Assembly (NCBI RefSeq): GCF_018070575.1
Contig: NZ_JAGPXN010000030.1
Location: 1 to 44,734 of the forward strand
DNA: 44,734 bases
Direction of reading: 5' to 3'
Origin: Micromonospora sp. C31
GTDB taxonomy: Bacteria > Actinomycetota > Actinomycetes > Mycobacteriales > Micromonosporaceae
Numbering within the stretch: position 1 is the stretch's first letter; each line of letters starts with the position of its first letter. Positions 25,078 through 33,134 of this stretch are shown here, in pieces. The position numbers and the translations under genes are program-made. The notes below the pieces were generated by a model. That model did not search any database. It worked only from the letters and a program-made list of their open reading frames with translations, and was not told the DNA's origin.

Positions 25078-26037
25078 TCAGGAGAAGTCTGATCGGTGCT
25101 GCCTCCAGTGCTTCTCTATCCAGCCGACCTGTCCGCGATCCAACTTTATGGCGAGCGGCTGGCCCTGCAGTGGCGCGTAGCCCGGGTATCTGGCCAGTTC
25201 GTCCCGCAGGCTGATTGTCAGAGTGTGTGGGTCCACGGCGATGTCCCCCTGATCAAAGAGCCGGTGAACATCCCGTCTCAAGAGCAGTCCGCCATCGTCA
25301 TGATGCTGGCCGACTGCTGCATAGCTGTACAGGTGCGCCGCTTCCAGCGCGGCAACGGGACCGGGCCCGGTGAAAGCGCATACCGGACCGAAGGTCGCGA
25401 GCAGTCGCTCCCTGAACCCACGCTGGCCCACACGGACGCGCACCCTCGCTGGCCGGTGCCCTCTCAGGCACGGCTGGACCCAACGGGCCGCCTCCTCGAG
25501 GAACATTGCACCCCGCCCCCGGCCAGCACTGCGCAGTGCCTCGACGAAAGCGTCCCACACCAGTGGACGCATACTGAGCTGGGATTTCGGAGAGACGCAG
25601 AGGCTGCGCAGGGTCTGTCCATCCAGGCAGCGGCCGAGGTCGACCCAGTTGGCGTCGTGACGGGACCTGAAAGTCTCGACGCGTTCCACGCGGGTAGCAG
25701 CAACCTCGAAGGTGTCCGAGCACGGGAAGCATCTGAACTGCGGTGATTCGCGCTTGCGTCTCTTGATGTTCGCCTTGTTGCATCGAGGACACCGATAAAG
25801 GACCTTCTCCGCGTGGCCGGTCTCGATTCCTTCGATCAGGGAGGCGCCGAGGACCGCTTCTTTGTCCCAAAGGACGATCCGATCACCGATAGCCACAGTC
25901 CGGGCGTTCGGAACGGTGTCGTCCCAGCTGTAGTGAACGTCCGGGTCATCGTCGTAGCCGTCGTTGCCGCCATGCTGTCGATCCGCACCGACAGCCAGCA
26001 TCAGCCACGCCTCGTGTGGACCGGCACCCACTGCCAC
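25078..26037 (-). CDS. HNH endonuclease with zinc ribbon and possible PUA-like reader domain
   Basis: The 319-aa protein starts at GTG 26037 behind AAGGGGAGG. Residues ~1-75 (WLMLAVGADRQHGGNDGYDD, VAIGDRIVLWDKEAVLGASL, IEGIETG) resemble a PUA/EVE-like fold of the kind that reads modified bases; this call is by pattern only. A zinc ribbon follows (Cys83, 86, 103, 106) with a KRRKRES basic stretch. The C-terminal HNH_2-type domain (~205-275) contains CAFTG, LEAAHLYSY and HHDDGGLLLRRDVHRLFDQG. The Asn usual in NGLLLR is Gly here (DGGLLLR). The architecture suggests a modification-dependent (type IV-like) restriction enzyme, which could complement the methylation-based locus beside it. It stands alone, convergent with the SF1 helicase. 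Confidence 0.72.
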   Translation of the reverse strand: MAVGAGPHEAWLMLAVGADRQHGGNDGYDDDPDVHYSWDDTVPNARTVAIGDRIVLWDKEAVLGASLIEGIETGHAEKVLYRCPRCNKANIKRRKRESPQFRCFPCSDTFEVAATRVERVETFRSRHDANWVDLGRCLDGQTLRSLCVSPKSQLSMRPLVWDAFVEALRSAGRGRGAMFLEEAARWVQPCLRGHRPARVRVRVGQRGFRERLLATFGPVCAFTGPGPVAALEAAHLYSYAAVGQHHDDGGLLLRRDVHRLFDQGDIAVDPHTLTISLRDELARYPGYAPLQGQPLAIKLDRGQVGWIEKHWRQHRSDFS

Positions 26038-26490
26038 AATCGCCTCCCCTTCGTGCCCCGGACGAATCTATCCGAGGGGTACGACACCAGCCGGGTGCTG
26101 GATGTCGGTTGGGGCATGGATGGCGAGGCCGTCGGCGGCGGACGGTAGTCGCAGTCCCCGAACAAGCGCGATGCACCGACGCCTCCCGCTGTCGCCGGCG
26201 AGTTGCCGCGCCCCGTTGTTTGCGGCTATGGCGCCTATGACGGGGGCGCTCCGGCTCCTGGACGGCGGTCGTCGGCGGCCGCCGGCTCCGCACGCGGTCC
26301 GTCGGCCCGCGCTAGCCGAGCAGACCGGGGGAGCTCCACGGTGGGCGGGTCGACGGCAGACAGGACGGCGAGGACGTCGATGAGCAACGGCCTGCCGCTG
26401 CCTACCCTTCGACAAAGGGGCCGGATTGCCTACTCGCTGTGAGTCCCGCACCTACATAGCGGCTGGCAGTCAGGAGATGCGTTACCGTTC

Positions 26491-26539
26491 CCGCCTCCGA
26501 CCGGCCCTAAAAGGTAGCCGCACGGCTACCGGGAGGCGG
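26491..26539. other. Nested two-stem hairpin
   Basis: An inner stem GGTAGCCG (26513-26520) pairs with CGGCTACC (26523-26530) around a two-base turn. An outer stem CCGCCTCC (26491-26498) pairs with GGAGGCGG (26532-26539). The internal loop is CCCTAAAA-like. There is no T-run afterwards. It may be a transcription terminator, a small structured RNA or a cruciform site. Confidence 0.5.
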
Positions 26540-26893
26540 CAGGGTCTCGAGCGGACGTCCGTGAGCGCCGATGCTGCGACGCAGCAGAGGGGGAGACCGG
26601 AGCAGCGTCCGACCGCGGGCTGCTGACGGGGGGTGATCGCGTGTTGCATAACGAGCAGCAGGTAGCCGGATCATCAGGAAGGGCAACCGGTGAAGATCAA
26701 CTATGGGCCGATCGTACTGGCTATCCCAGCGTTGCCGCCCAGGGTCTGCCGCTGCCGAGCCTCACTCGGGCCGTCAGAACTCAGGCGGCCCTCTGTGCAG
26801 TCACGTCTGTTGACCCAAGCGAGGTTCTGGCTGGCGAGGCCGGGTGCACCGAGGGCTGCAGCGGGAAGGCTTACGACGGTACTACCTCTTGCA

Positions 26894-26934
26894 GAGTCGT
26901 ACACGACTCCGTACCCTTACAAGGTCGTACGACC
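26894..26934. promoter_or_regulatory. Pair of related palindromes just upstream of the 142-aa gene (operator candidates)
   Basis: GAGTCGTACACGACTC (26894-26909) is a 16-base palindrome with a two-base centre, and GGTCGTACGACC (26923-26934) is a perfect 12-base palindrome. Both contain GTCGT and ACGAC half-sites, with centres 27 bp apart. The second ends about four bases before the GGAGG SD (26939-26943) of the gene at 26949. Position and symmetry fit a repressor operator pair; they could also be leader hairpins controlling translation. Confidence 0.5.
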
Positions 26935-26948
26935 GCACGGAGGTAGAG

Positions 26949-27377
26949 ATGACAAGCCCAGTGCGGACCGCCGTGGTGCAGGCCATCGCTGACGTAGAGG
27001 CCCTTCTGGAGCGACTAAGGGGAGCGCTTGCGGCGATCGATGGGGAGGCGACTGTGGACCTTGGGCGGCAGGGCATCTGGACCAGGGGCGAGGTTATAGC
27101 GCTGTGGGAGCGGACACGACATCTGCCGGGCATAAGGGCTCTCTTCGAGATCACCGCGAGCCGCGTTGGCGAGCGTGTGACGTTCGGCGAGCTAATTGCC
27201 TACTCGGGACTGGACGGCAGGCAGCAGTCCAACGAGCACGCTCGGATGAGCCGTATCGCCGCCGAACTGTTCGGGGCTAAGCGCTGGCCGATCGAAAACT
27301 GGCAGAACTCAGCCGGCGAGATGGTTTATCGGATGAGGGATGAGGTTGCCACATGGTGGCGGGATATCGCGCATTAG
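26949..27377 (+). CDS. 142-aa protein with a possible winged-helix region, function unknown
   Basis: ATG 26949 follows a clear GGAGG SD. Residues ~1-35 form a helix (VQAIADVEALLERLRGALAA). The rest reads WTRGEVIALWERTRHLPGIR, ALFEITASRVGERVTFGELI and AYSGLDGRQQSNEHARMSRI, then AAELFGAKRWPIENWQ, which looks helical with a winged-helix-like character. There is no catalytic motif. The pair of palindromes before it would suit autoregulation. It precedes the DUF6615-like nuclease gene by 119 bp and may be its partner or regulator (inference). Similar small hypothetical proteins occur in actinomycetes, but I cannot name the family with confidence. Confidence 0.65.
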   Translation: MTSPVRTAVVQAIADVEALLERLRGALAAIDGEATVDLGRQGIWTRGEVIALWERTRHLPGIRALFEITASRVGERVTFGELIAYSGLDGRQQSNEHARMSRIAAELFGAKRWPIENWQNSAGEMVYRMRDEVATWWRDIAH

Positions 27378-27496
27378 AGGTTGATGGTCGCGAGGGCGGG
27401 AGGCGAGCCACTGGTGCCGGATCGGCGTGGGAAGCCGGCGGTGGGCCGGTACGCCACCCTGCCTCCGGCAGTCACTAACCCCGCCCGGGGGCCAGC

Positions 27497-28663
27497 ATGA
27501 TCGATGACAGCATAATCGAGTTGGGAATCCTGACTGCGCTGGCCGAGCTTGGTGGTGGGGCTCGCAGGAAGGAGGTTCTGGGTGCCATCGAGCGCCGCTT
27601 CGGGGCTTTGTTGGAGCTTGACGACACGAGACGGCGTCCGAGTGGGAGGGATGTTGTCTGGAAGAACAGGGCATCGTTCGTCCGCAATGCACTCGTGGAC
27701 CAAGGGCTGCTTCAGCCGACGCGGTGCTCTGGTTGGGGAGTCTGGGCCCTTACCGCCCGCGGCGAGGCTAGGGCTGCAACCCTAGCGTCGGAGGTGGTCC
27801 TGTGCCCGGCCTTCCGATCGATTGCCATCGACGTTGCTGGGCGGATGCGCGACGGGCATTCGGTTGGCTTGGTGCCGGGCGAGACGACGTTCACCGACAA
27901 CGCTCTGCTCCACCTCGCGGTCAACTTCCGTGCAAGTATCCGTATCCAGCGCTTCACGGTGAACCAAGAAGCCAGCAACGGCGCCGACTGGGAGTGGTGG
28001 ATCCGGGAACGCCACGGGTACGTGGGATTTCGCGTGCAGGCGAAACGCGTCCATCCTCACTTGGGGCGAGTGGCGCTCGACCAGCCGGCCGCCAAGGGCG
28101 TGCGCTCCCGCTTTCCCCGCCAAATCGATGCCTTCAGCGAAAACTGCCGGCGTGACCGCATCGCCGGCCTCTACTGTATGTACAACGACGCGAGGCTGGC
28201 TACGAGTGGTCTAGTTCTCGCACCACCAGGCCCCTGTCCACACGGACCAGACAACGCCGACCTGTGGGGGTGTTCGCTTGTTCTGGTCGACACGGCGATG
28301 AGACTTGCCAACGACCGGGCCCTCGATGCCTCAACCGTCCTCGGCGCCGGGATCCCATGGCACAGGCTTGTCTGTCGGAGCACGCGAAGGACCCTCACCG
28401 CGAGCGTGTTTGACGCGTTCAGCCAGATGAGGGCGGCCGAACTTGCCCTCCGGCGAAGGGTGCGCGAGCGCCGCGGCGAGCGGATGGCGAATCATCCCAG
28501 CGAACCGGAACTCGGACCTGCGCCGGCTGTCGAACCGCCTGAGGAGGTCTTGGAGGCCTTCATCCAGGGTCACGGATTTGTCGAGCATTCTCGGTCCGAG
28601 GACCTGGCAGGCCTAGTCCTTATCGACGCGACTCGTGCCGCTGATCTCGCTGCACGTCAGTGA
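27497..28663 (+). CDS. Putative restriction endonuclease: Mrr-like winged helix plus DUF6615-like nuclease domain
   Basis: The 388-aa protein has an N-terminal winged-helix region (~5-95; ILTALAELGGGARRKEVLGA, FVRNALVDQGLLQPTRCSGW, GVWALTARGE) like the Mrr_N DNA-binding domain. Residues ~125-300 resemble DUF6615 proteins: GETTFTDNALLHLAVNFRAS, GADWEWWIRERHGYVGFRVQ and AKRV. Asp164/Glu166 and Gln181-x-Lys183 look like a variant PD-(D/E)XK active site with Q in place of E. The C-terminal ~80 residues are a charged tail. ATG 27497 lies 14 bp after a GGGGG-containing stretch. The architecture suggests DNA recognition plus cleavage, that is, an orphan restriction enzyme without a neighbouring methyltransferase, which would be unusual. 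The family name is from memory. Confidence 0.72.
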   Translation: MIDDSIIELGILTALAELGGGARRKEVLGAIERRFGALLELDDTRRRPSGRDVVWKNRASFVRNALVDQGLLQPTRCSGWGVWALTARGEARAATLASEVVLCPAFRSIAIDVAGRMRDGHSVGLVPGETTFTDNALLHLAVNFRASIRIQRFTVNQEASNGADWEWWIRERHGYVGFRVQAKRVHPHLGRVALDQPAAKGVRSRFPRQIDAFSENCRRDRIAGLYCMYNDARLATSGLVLAPPGPCPHGPDNADLWGCSLVLVDTAMRLANDRALDASTVLGAGIPWHRLVCRSTRRTLTASVFDAFSQMRAAELALRRRVRERRGERMANHPSEPELGPAPAVEPPEEVLEAFIQGHGFVEHSRSEDLAGLVLIDATRAADLAARQ

Positions 28664-29138
28664 GCCTCGACGCGGAGGGCCCGAATCAGGTTCCGACGGC
28701 CGTCTTCGTCAAGGCGAGGAAAAGCGCCAGGCTGCGGCGATAGCCGCGTCGTCACCTACGCCACTGGTCACGCGGCATGGCACAGGCGACGGTGGCCGTC
28801 CGGATGATGCCGGCGAAGATGCTAGCACCAGCTAATGCCGAATGGCAAGCATGAATGTCAGGTCGACGTTGTCCCGGAGGTCGACTCGATGTACATGATC
28901 GAAGTCGAGTTCGGCACCTCGTGGCCACCTCTGCAGGCGCCCGTTAGCGGGTGGGCGTCGTACCCCTGGCGAGGGCACTACACAGTCGCGACGGGACCGC
29001 AGCGGCAAGCCTGAAGACGTGCGGATGCCAGGTAGCTCGCTGTCCGTGATTCGGTTCTTGGCACGCTCCGCGCTGTGGAGTCGATGGCATGCTCGATCGC
29101 TGTCGGTATCTACAGTGTGGATGCCGCCGATGTTCGCC
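28664..29138. other. Intergenic stretch, 475 bp, probably decayed sequence
   Basis: No intact gene is visible. On the minus strand the frame ending at 28832 reads GAELDFDHVHRVDLRDNVDL then TFMLAIRH, which looks like a real protein C-terminus but has no start or recognisable upstream part. Together with the broken gene next to it, this suggests a decayed segment. Confidence 0.35.
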
Positions 29139-29515
29139 TCACCCCCAGTGCTCCTCCTGGTACTTGATGAGGCCGTCGCCGTGGAGCTGCTTGGTCGCGT
29201 TGCCGACACAGACCCGGAAATCCGATGCGCCGGGGCCGCCCTTTGCCGGTTTGGCAAAGATGGGCTGTCCGGCTGCCGCGACGCTGACAGGTTGTCGTCG
29301 AGCAGCTGCCGGAGGAACAACTCGTAACCGTCGGTGTTCTGCTTCGTGCCGAGAGTGGTGAAGTCCTCCGCGATGCCTAGGACTTGGCCGTCGTCCTCGA
29401 TGCCGATGAGCAGGATGCCGCCCTGAGCGTTGAGGAAGCTGCACACGGTCTTGACGAGGATCTGCCCAAGTTTCGGGTCGTACTGGCCGGTGTGGGGTTC
29501 CACCGGCCGCTGCCG
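29139..29515 (-). pseudogene. Broken Schlafen/AlbA_2-type ATP-binding protein gene
   Basis: One frame carries the AlbA_2 (Schlafen-type) core: QYDPKLGQILVKTVCSFLNA, QGGILLIGIEDDGQVLGIAE and DFTTLGTKQNTDGYELFLRQ, then LLDDNLSAS. A second frame continues the same family with QPIFAKPAKGGPGASDFRVC and VGNATKQLHGDGLIKYQEEH, stopping at 29139. The switch near 29275-29300 and the missing ~25 residues between the parts indicate a small deletion with a frameshift; the N-terminus is missing too. Intact members are putative defence or regulatory proteins that bind nucleic acid. Non-functional here. Confidence 0.72.
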
Positions 29516-29724
29516 GCGCCTCAGGTCGGTGCTCCTCGTAGCACGTCTGGAGAACCTCCCGCCAGCAGCAGGGACTGCCGGGCATAAAGCCCTTTGATGT
29601 CGTACCCGCCGGATACGTTGTCGCTGCGTGGACAGCCGCACCCTCGGCTGACACCACCGTGGAACCCACGACCAAGACGAAACGCGGTTGCGACATGGTC
29701 GAACCCGGAGAGGAACTGGCCTGC

Positions 29725-32001
29725 ATGACCCGGACAACAGCACAGAGCGAGCGCATCGGCGTCTCCGCCGTCAACGGCGCTTTCAGCATCATGGGCTGGG
29801 CCTTCCGGGAACAAAGTGTGTCCGACCACGGGATCGATGCCCTTGCCGAGGTCGACGGGCTCACAGCCGAACCGTCGGGACGGTGTCTTGCCGTGCAGAT
29901 CAAGTGCGGGCCGTCCTACTTCAAACGCCGGACCGCCGGCGGCTGGCGGTTCATGGGAGAACCACGACACCTGCGGTACTGGCTGGCGAACCTGATGCCC
30001 GTGATCCTGGTGATCGTCGACGCCGACACCCAGGCCGGCTACTGGGTTCAGATCACCCACGACGCCGTCCACTACACCGACAAGTCCTGGTGGATCGAGA
30101 TACCAGAAGCGCAGATTCTCGACGACCGAGCACAACCGCGGCTTCGCGAGCTCGCGCTCGCCACCGCCCCGGCAATTGCGGACCCCGTCGAGCAGGCGCT
30201 GCCGTTGCTGCCGCCGTCCGCGGTGGAGATGCTGTCGGCGCTGCGTCCAGTCGACCCGGACGGGGCACTTCGCTTGGCGAAGTTTTTGAGCAAGGGTCAC
30301 GCACAGTCCCGGGACACGGTGGAGGCGCTGCTGGACGCGAGCCGGGGCTGGTCGCACGCGAGCACGTTGCGGCTGGCGACGATCGGCGCGTATGCCAACG
30401 AGCACGGCCACCGCGACCTGGCAATGAGAGCGTTCGCGCTGGCCTCCGCCCGGACCGTGCCCAAGGCGGCCATGGCCGAACGGGTCCGGCTCGCCGGCGT
30501 TGCGGCCGTGATGGCGATGGTGGGCGACGACCGTCAGCACGCGAACGACCTGCTACGGCTCGCCCGCGAGCACACCGGGGCGAGCCTGCTCGCCGACGTT
30601 GCAGTCTGCGCCTTCGACGCCGACGAAGCAGGCCGTGAAAACGCCCTCGAAACACTACTCCGCAACGCTTCGGATGAACAACTCGACGCCGAACCCACCT
30701 GCCTGCTGTTTCTCGCCGAACGCGCGTTCGCACGGCGAGATCTCGACCAAGCGCTAACGCTGTACGACCGGTCTTGCCGAAGGTTCCCGCGCATCGTCGG
30801 CGGCAGACTCGGGCAGGCGCGCGTGCTGATCGAACGCATGGTCCGAGGCAGTTCGGTGGTGCCGTACCACGACCAGCGCCGCGCGGTCGAGCTGGCCGTA
30901 GCCGTCCGCGACGAGATGCGCCGCTGGGCCGGGCCCAGCGAGGACGCCCACCGGCTCGTCGTGCAGGAACGCATGCTCGCCCAGGCCTTTACCGAGGTCA
31001 TCGAGCTGGCCACCCCCGTGGACTTCGGCGGGCAGGCCACCGATCGGGAGGCTGCCGATCCCACGATCGCCATCGTCGGCGCCCAGGCCAGCATCGCCCT
31101 CGGCGACCGTGCGCGGGCCGCGCGGTTCGCCGACGCGATGCGTGACACCACGATCGAACCGCTGCTACGCGCCCTTGCCGCCGATCCCCGTCAGCCCCGG
31201 GAGCAGACGGTCACGGCGTGGAGGGCCGCGCTCGACGGCGCTGACACCGCGTTCGCCGCCCGGATCAGCCTGCACCGGCTCGCCGCGCACGGAGCCCTCG
31301 CACCGGCCGATCTCGACCGCTTCGGTGCGCTGGCGAACCTCGACGACCACGATCGGCTCCTGTTCACCGCCCGCCACACCGCCGCGGCCGGAGACCTCGA
31401 TGCCGCAGTCGCGATGCTACGGTCGCAGCCCTCGCCGGCTGCGGGGGAGATGCTGGCCGAACTGCTGCACGAGGCGGGTCATTTCGACGAGGCGCTCGCG
31501 GTCTGCGATGAGATCTGGAGAACCTACGGGGCGCTGAAAGGCCTCCAAGACAAAATCAACATTCTCGCGTCGCGCGGTGACTTCGACGAAGCCGAGACCT
31601 GCGCCGCACAATTGCTTGCCACCGGCGAGCTCCCCGCCGAACATCGGCGGCAACTGCACCGCCGCATGATCGAGCGACGCACGACGCTCGGGGACTGGAC
31701 GGGCATGGAGGCGGTCTGCCGCACCGCACTGCGCGACCAGGCCGACGACGCCGAGTACGGCTGGGGGCTGATCTACGCCCAGCTCAACCAGGACCAATGG
31801 GACAAGGCCTGGACCACGTACTGCCAGCTACGTCCAAACGTCTTCCACCCGAGCATCGTGCGCGCATGGGTCGAACTGCACCTGAAGTTCGGTGGCGGCT
31901 CGCAGTGTCAAGCCACGGCCATGACCTTGATGGACCACTTCCAGTCGGATCACGACGCGCTTGCTCAGCTTGCGAGGCTCACCGCGTTACCGCCACAGTG
32001 A
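29725..32001 (+). CDS. DUF4365 nuclease-like domain fused to a long TPR array
   Basis: From ATG 29725 the 758-aa protein starts with a DUF4365-like domain (~1-160). The QSERIGVSAVNGAFSIMGWA, FREQSVSDHGIDALAEV and CLAVQIKCGPSYFKRR segments carry a PD-(D/E)XK-like set (Asp38, Glu42, Gln58-x-Lys60). About 600 residues of Ala-rich helical repeats follow (LLFLAERAFARRDLDQALTL, AELLHEAGHFDEALAVCDEI, WGLIYAQLNQDQWDKAWTTY), consistent with TPRs. DUF4365 proteins are often found in defence islands, and repeat arrays usually sense or bind a partner. The frame is open back to GTG 29659, but GGAGAGGAA before 29725 is the only good SD. A single-gene defence system is plausible (inference). A terminator hairpin follows at 32099. 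Confidence 0.75.
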   Translation: MTRTTAQSERIGVSAVNGAFSIMGWAFREQSVSDHGIDALAEVDGLTAEPSGRCLAVQIKCGPSYFKRRTAGGWRFMGEPRHLRYWLANLMPVILVIVDADTQAGYWVQITHDAVHYTDKSWWIEIPEAQILDDRAQPRLRELALATAPAIADPVEQALPLLPPSAVEMLSALRPVDPDGALRLAKFLSKGHAQSRDTVEALLDASRGWSHASTLRLATIGAYANEHGHRDLAMRAFALASARTVPKAAMAERVRLAGVAAVMAMVGDDRQHANDLLRLAREHTGASLLADVAVCAFDADEAGRENALETLLRNASDEQLDAEPTCLLFLAERAFARRDLDQALTLYDRSCRRFPRIVGGRLGQARVLIERMVRGSSVVPYHDQRRAVELAVAVRDEMRRWAGPSEDAHRLVVQERMLAQAFTEVIELATPVDFGGQATDREAADPTIAIVGAQASIALGDRARAARFADAMRDTTIEPLLRALAADPRQPREQTVTAWRAALDGADTAFAARISLHRLAAHGALAPADLDRFGALANLDDHDRLLFTARHTAAAGDLDAAVAMLRSQPSPAAGEMLAELLHEAGHFDEALAVCDEIWRTYGALKGLQDKINILASRGDFDEAETCAAQLLATGELPAEHRRQLHRRMIERRTTLGDWTGMEAVCRTALRDQADDAEYGWGLIYAQLNQDQWDKAWTTYCQLRPNVFHPSIVRAWVELHLKFGGGSQCQATAMTLMDHFQSDHDALAQLARLTALPPQ

Positions 32002-32367
32002 CGACCCTGATCGACCTCACACCCGCCATGGGGAAGGCAGTCCCGGGTACTGCTTCAGCATGGTCAGATCCTCTTAAGTAAAGAGGTCTCTACCAGCCCC
32101 GGGGCGGTTCACCAACCGCCCCGGACATGTACGAGCCCGTCACCGCCGACGCCGCGGTGAACAGCTCCTGCGGCCATCTCCTCACCACCCTGGGGCTAGC
32201 CGAACTGTGTCCGGAACACGCCACCCGTATTGCGGCAACACCTGCACCCCAGATCAGCTTTGTATCGGAGTCGATGGTCGACCCAAGCGGCGCAAGCGGT
32301 AGACGTGAGCCTGAGAGGAACGTTCTACGGACCCAAATGAGTGGACGGCGGCCATACCCTAGGTCCT
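32002..32367. other. Intergenic stretch, 366 bp
   Basis: It contains a CTCTT/AAGAG mini-dyad near 32071 and the strong hairpin at 32099-32124. An open frame from 32127 (MYEPVTADAAVNSSCGHLLT) has no SD or domain and is not called. Confidence 0.45.
32099..32124 (+). terminator. Strong hairpin after the DUF4365-TPR gene, likely terminator
   Basis: CCGGGGCGGTT (32099-32109) and AACCGCCCCGG (32114-32124) form a perfect 11-bp stem with a four-base CACC loop, 98 bp after the stop at 32001. It lacks a T-run, as many actinobacterial terminators do. Confidence 0.6.
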
Positions 32368-32997
32368 ATGGCATGGTCTCTGAGCCTTCACGAATTTCGG
32401 CATCCAGTCCTGGCCGACGCACTGTTGCTGGCTGCGGGGAAGGCACTGTATCTGGCCAACTCGTTCGAGTCTAAATGCCAGTATGTCTTGCGAATCATGA
32501 ATCTGGTGCATCTGACCGAATCTGATCCCGTGCTGACGCTTGAGCAGGCGATTGCAGGGCTGCCGCAAGACAAGATGCTCGGGGCAACGATGAACGACAT
32601 CGTCACCCACCCCATCGGCGGCAGCGGCGCCGCGAACGCCGACCTACTTCACAGCTCCCGTCGCGCTCGGAATCTCATCGCGCACGAAGGAATGCCAGCA
32701 GCACCGATTTGGGACCTTAGCAGAAAATCTATCATCGAGCACGCCGAGCGCCTTCGAGCGGCGGTCGCCGACCTTACCGCTGGCGACAACGTCGTTTCGA
32801 CATGGTGCTACGAGATCGAAGAGAAGATGCCTGCGCCGCGCGACTTCAAGGCAGCTTACCCAGACATGGTGGCCAACTGGGTGTTCGGCGATCTTGACCG
32901 CCTGATTGCCGAGGGGGAGGGCGAGCCCGAAGGCAACCCACGCACAATCGTGGAGTACCTGAGACGGCGCCAAGCCTCCCGCAACCCCGCAATCTAG
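32368..32997 (+). CDS. Unknown 209-aa protein with a HEPN-like R-x4-H motif
   Basis: The protein is mostly helical, beginning MAWSLSLHEFRHPVLADALL, with LLHSSRRARNLIAHEGMPAA at ~93-112. RNLIAH (Arg101 to His106) fits the R-x4-6-H signature of HEPN ribonuclease or nucleotidyl-modifying domains, and the preceding long helices (GKALYLANSFESKCQYVLRI) fit that four-helix fold. HEPN proteins are common toxins and effectors in defence islands. The match is by motif only and could be coincidence. ATG 32368 lacks a strong SD; GTG 32341 is an alternative start. It is a monocistronic gene, and no antitoxin-like partner is visible. Confidence 0.6.
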   Translation: MAWSLSLHEFRHPVLADALLLAAGKALYLANSFESKCQYVLRIMNLVHLTESDPVLTLEQAIAGLPQDKMLGATMNDIVTHPIGGSGAANADLLHSSRRARNLIAHEGMPAAPIWDLSRKSIIEHAERLRAAVADLTAGDNVVSTWCYEIEEKMPAPRDFKAAYPDMVANWVFGDLDRLIAEGEGEPEGNPRTIVEYLRRRQASRNPAI

Positions 32998-33134
32998 CCG
33001 TGTGTTGGCCACCGCCGCGCGGCAGGCGCCAACGCGCATGCGTGATAGGCATAGGACTTCTCCGTCGCGGCGCGGCCCGCGCGGATGACAGGTGACCACG
33101 CGGCATGCGACGCGCGGCATGCTAAGGCGTGCCA

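Larger units (their letters stand above)
26038..26948. other. Intergenic stretch, 911 bp, with hairpins but no clear gene
   Basis: It lies between two divergent genes. Open frames here (for example 26690-26992 plus, starting MKINYGPIVLAIPALPPRVC, and 26641-26946 plus) lack recognisable domains and overlap palindromes, so I do not call them. The notable contents are a nested hairpin at 26491-26539 and two related palindromes at 26894-26934, listed separately. Confidence 0.45.

Noticed and set aside
26690..26992. Possible 100-aa gene beginning MKINYGPIVLAIPALPPRVC
   Set aside because: No domain, overlaps the operator-like palindromes and the SD/start of the 142-aa gene, and the C-terminus is out-of-frame-like.
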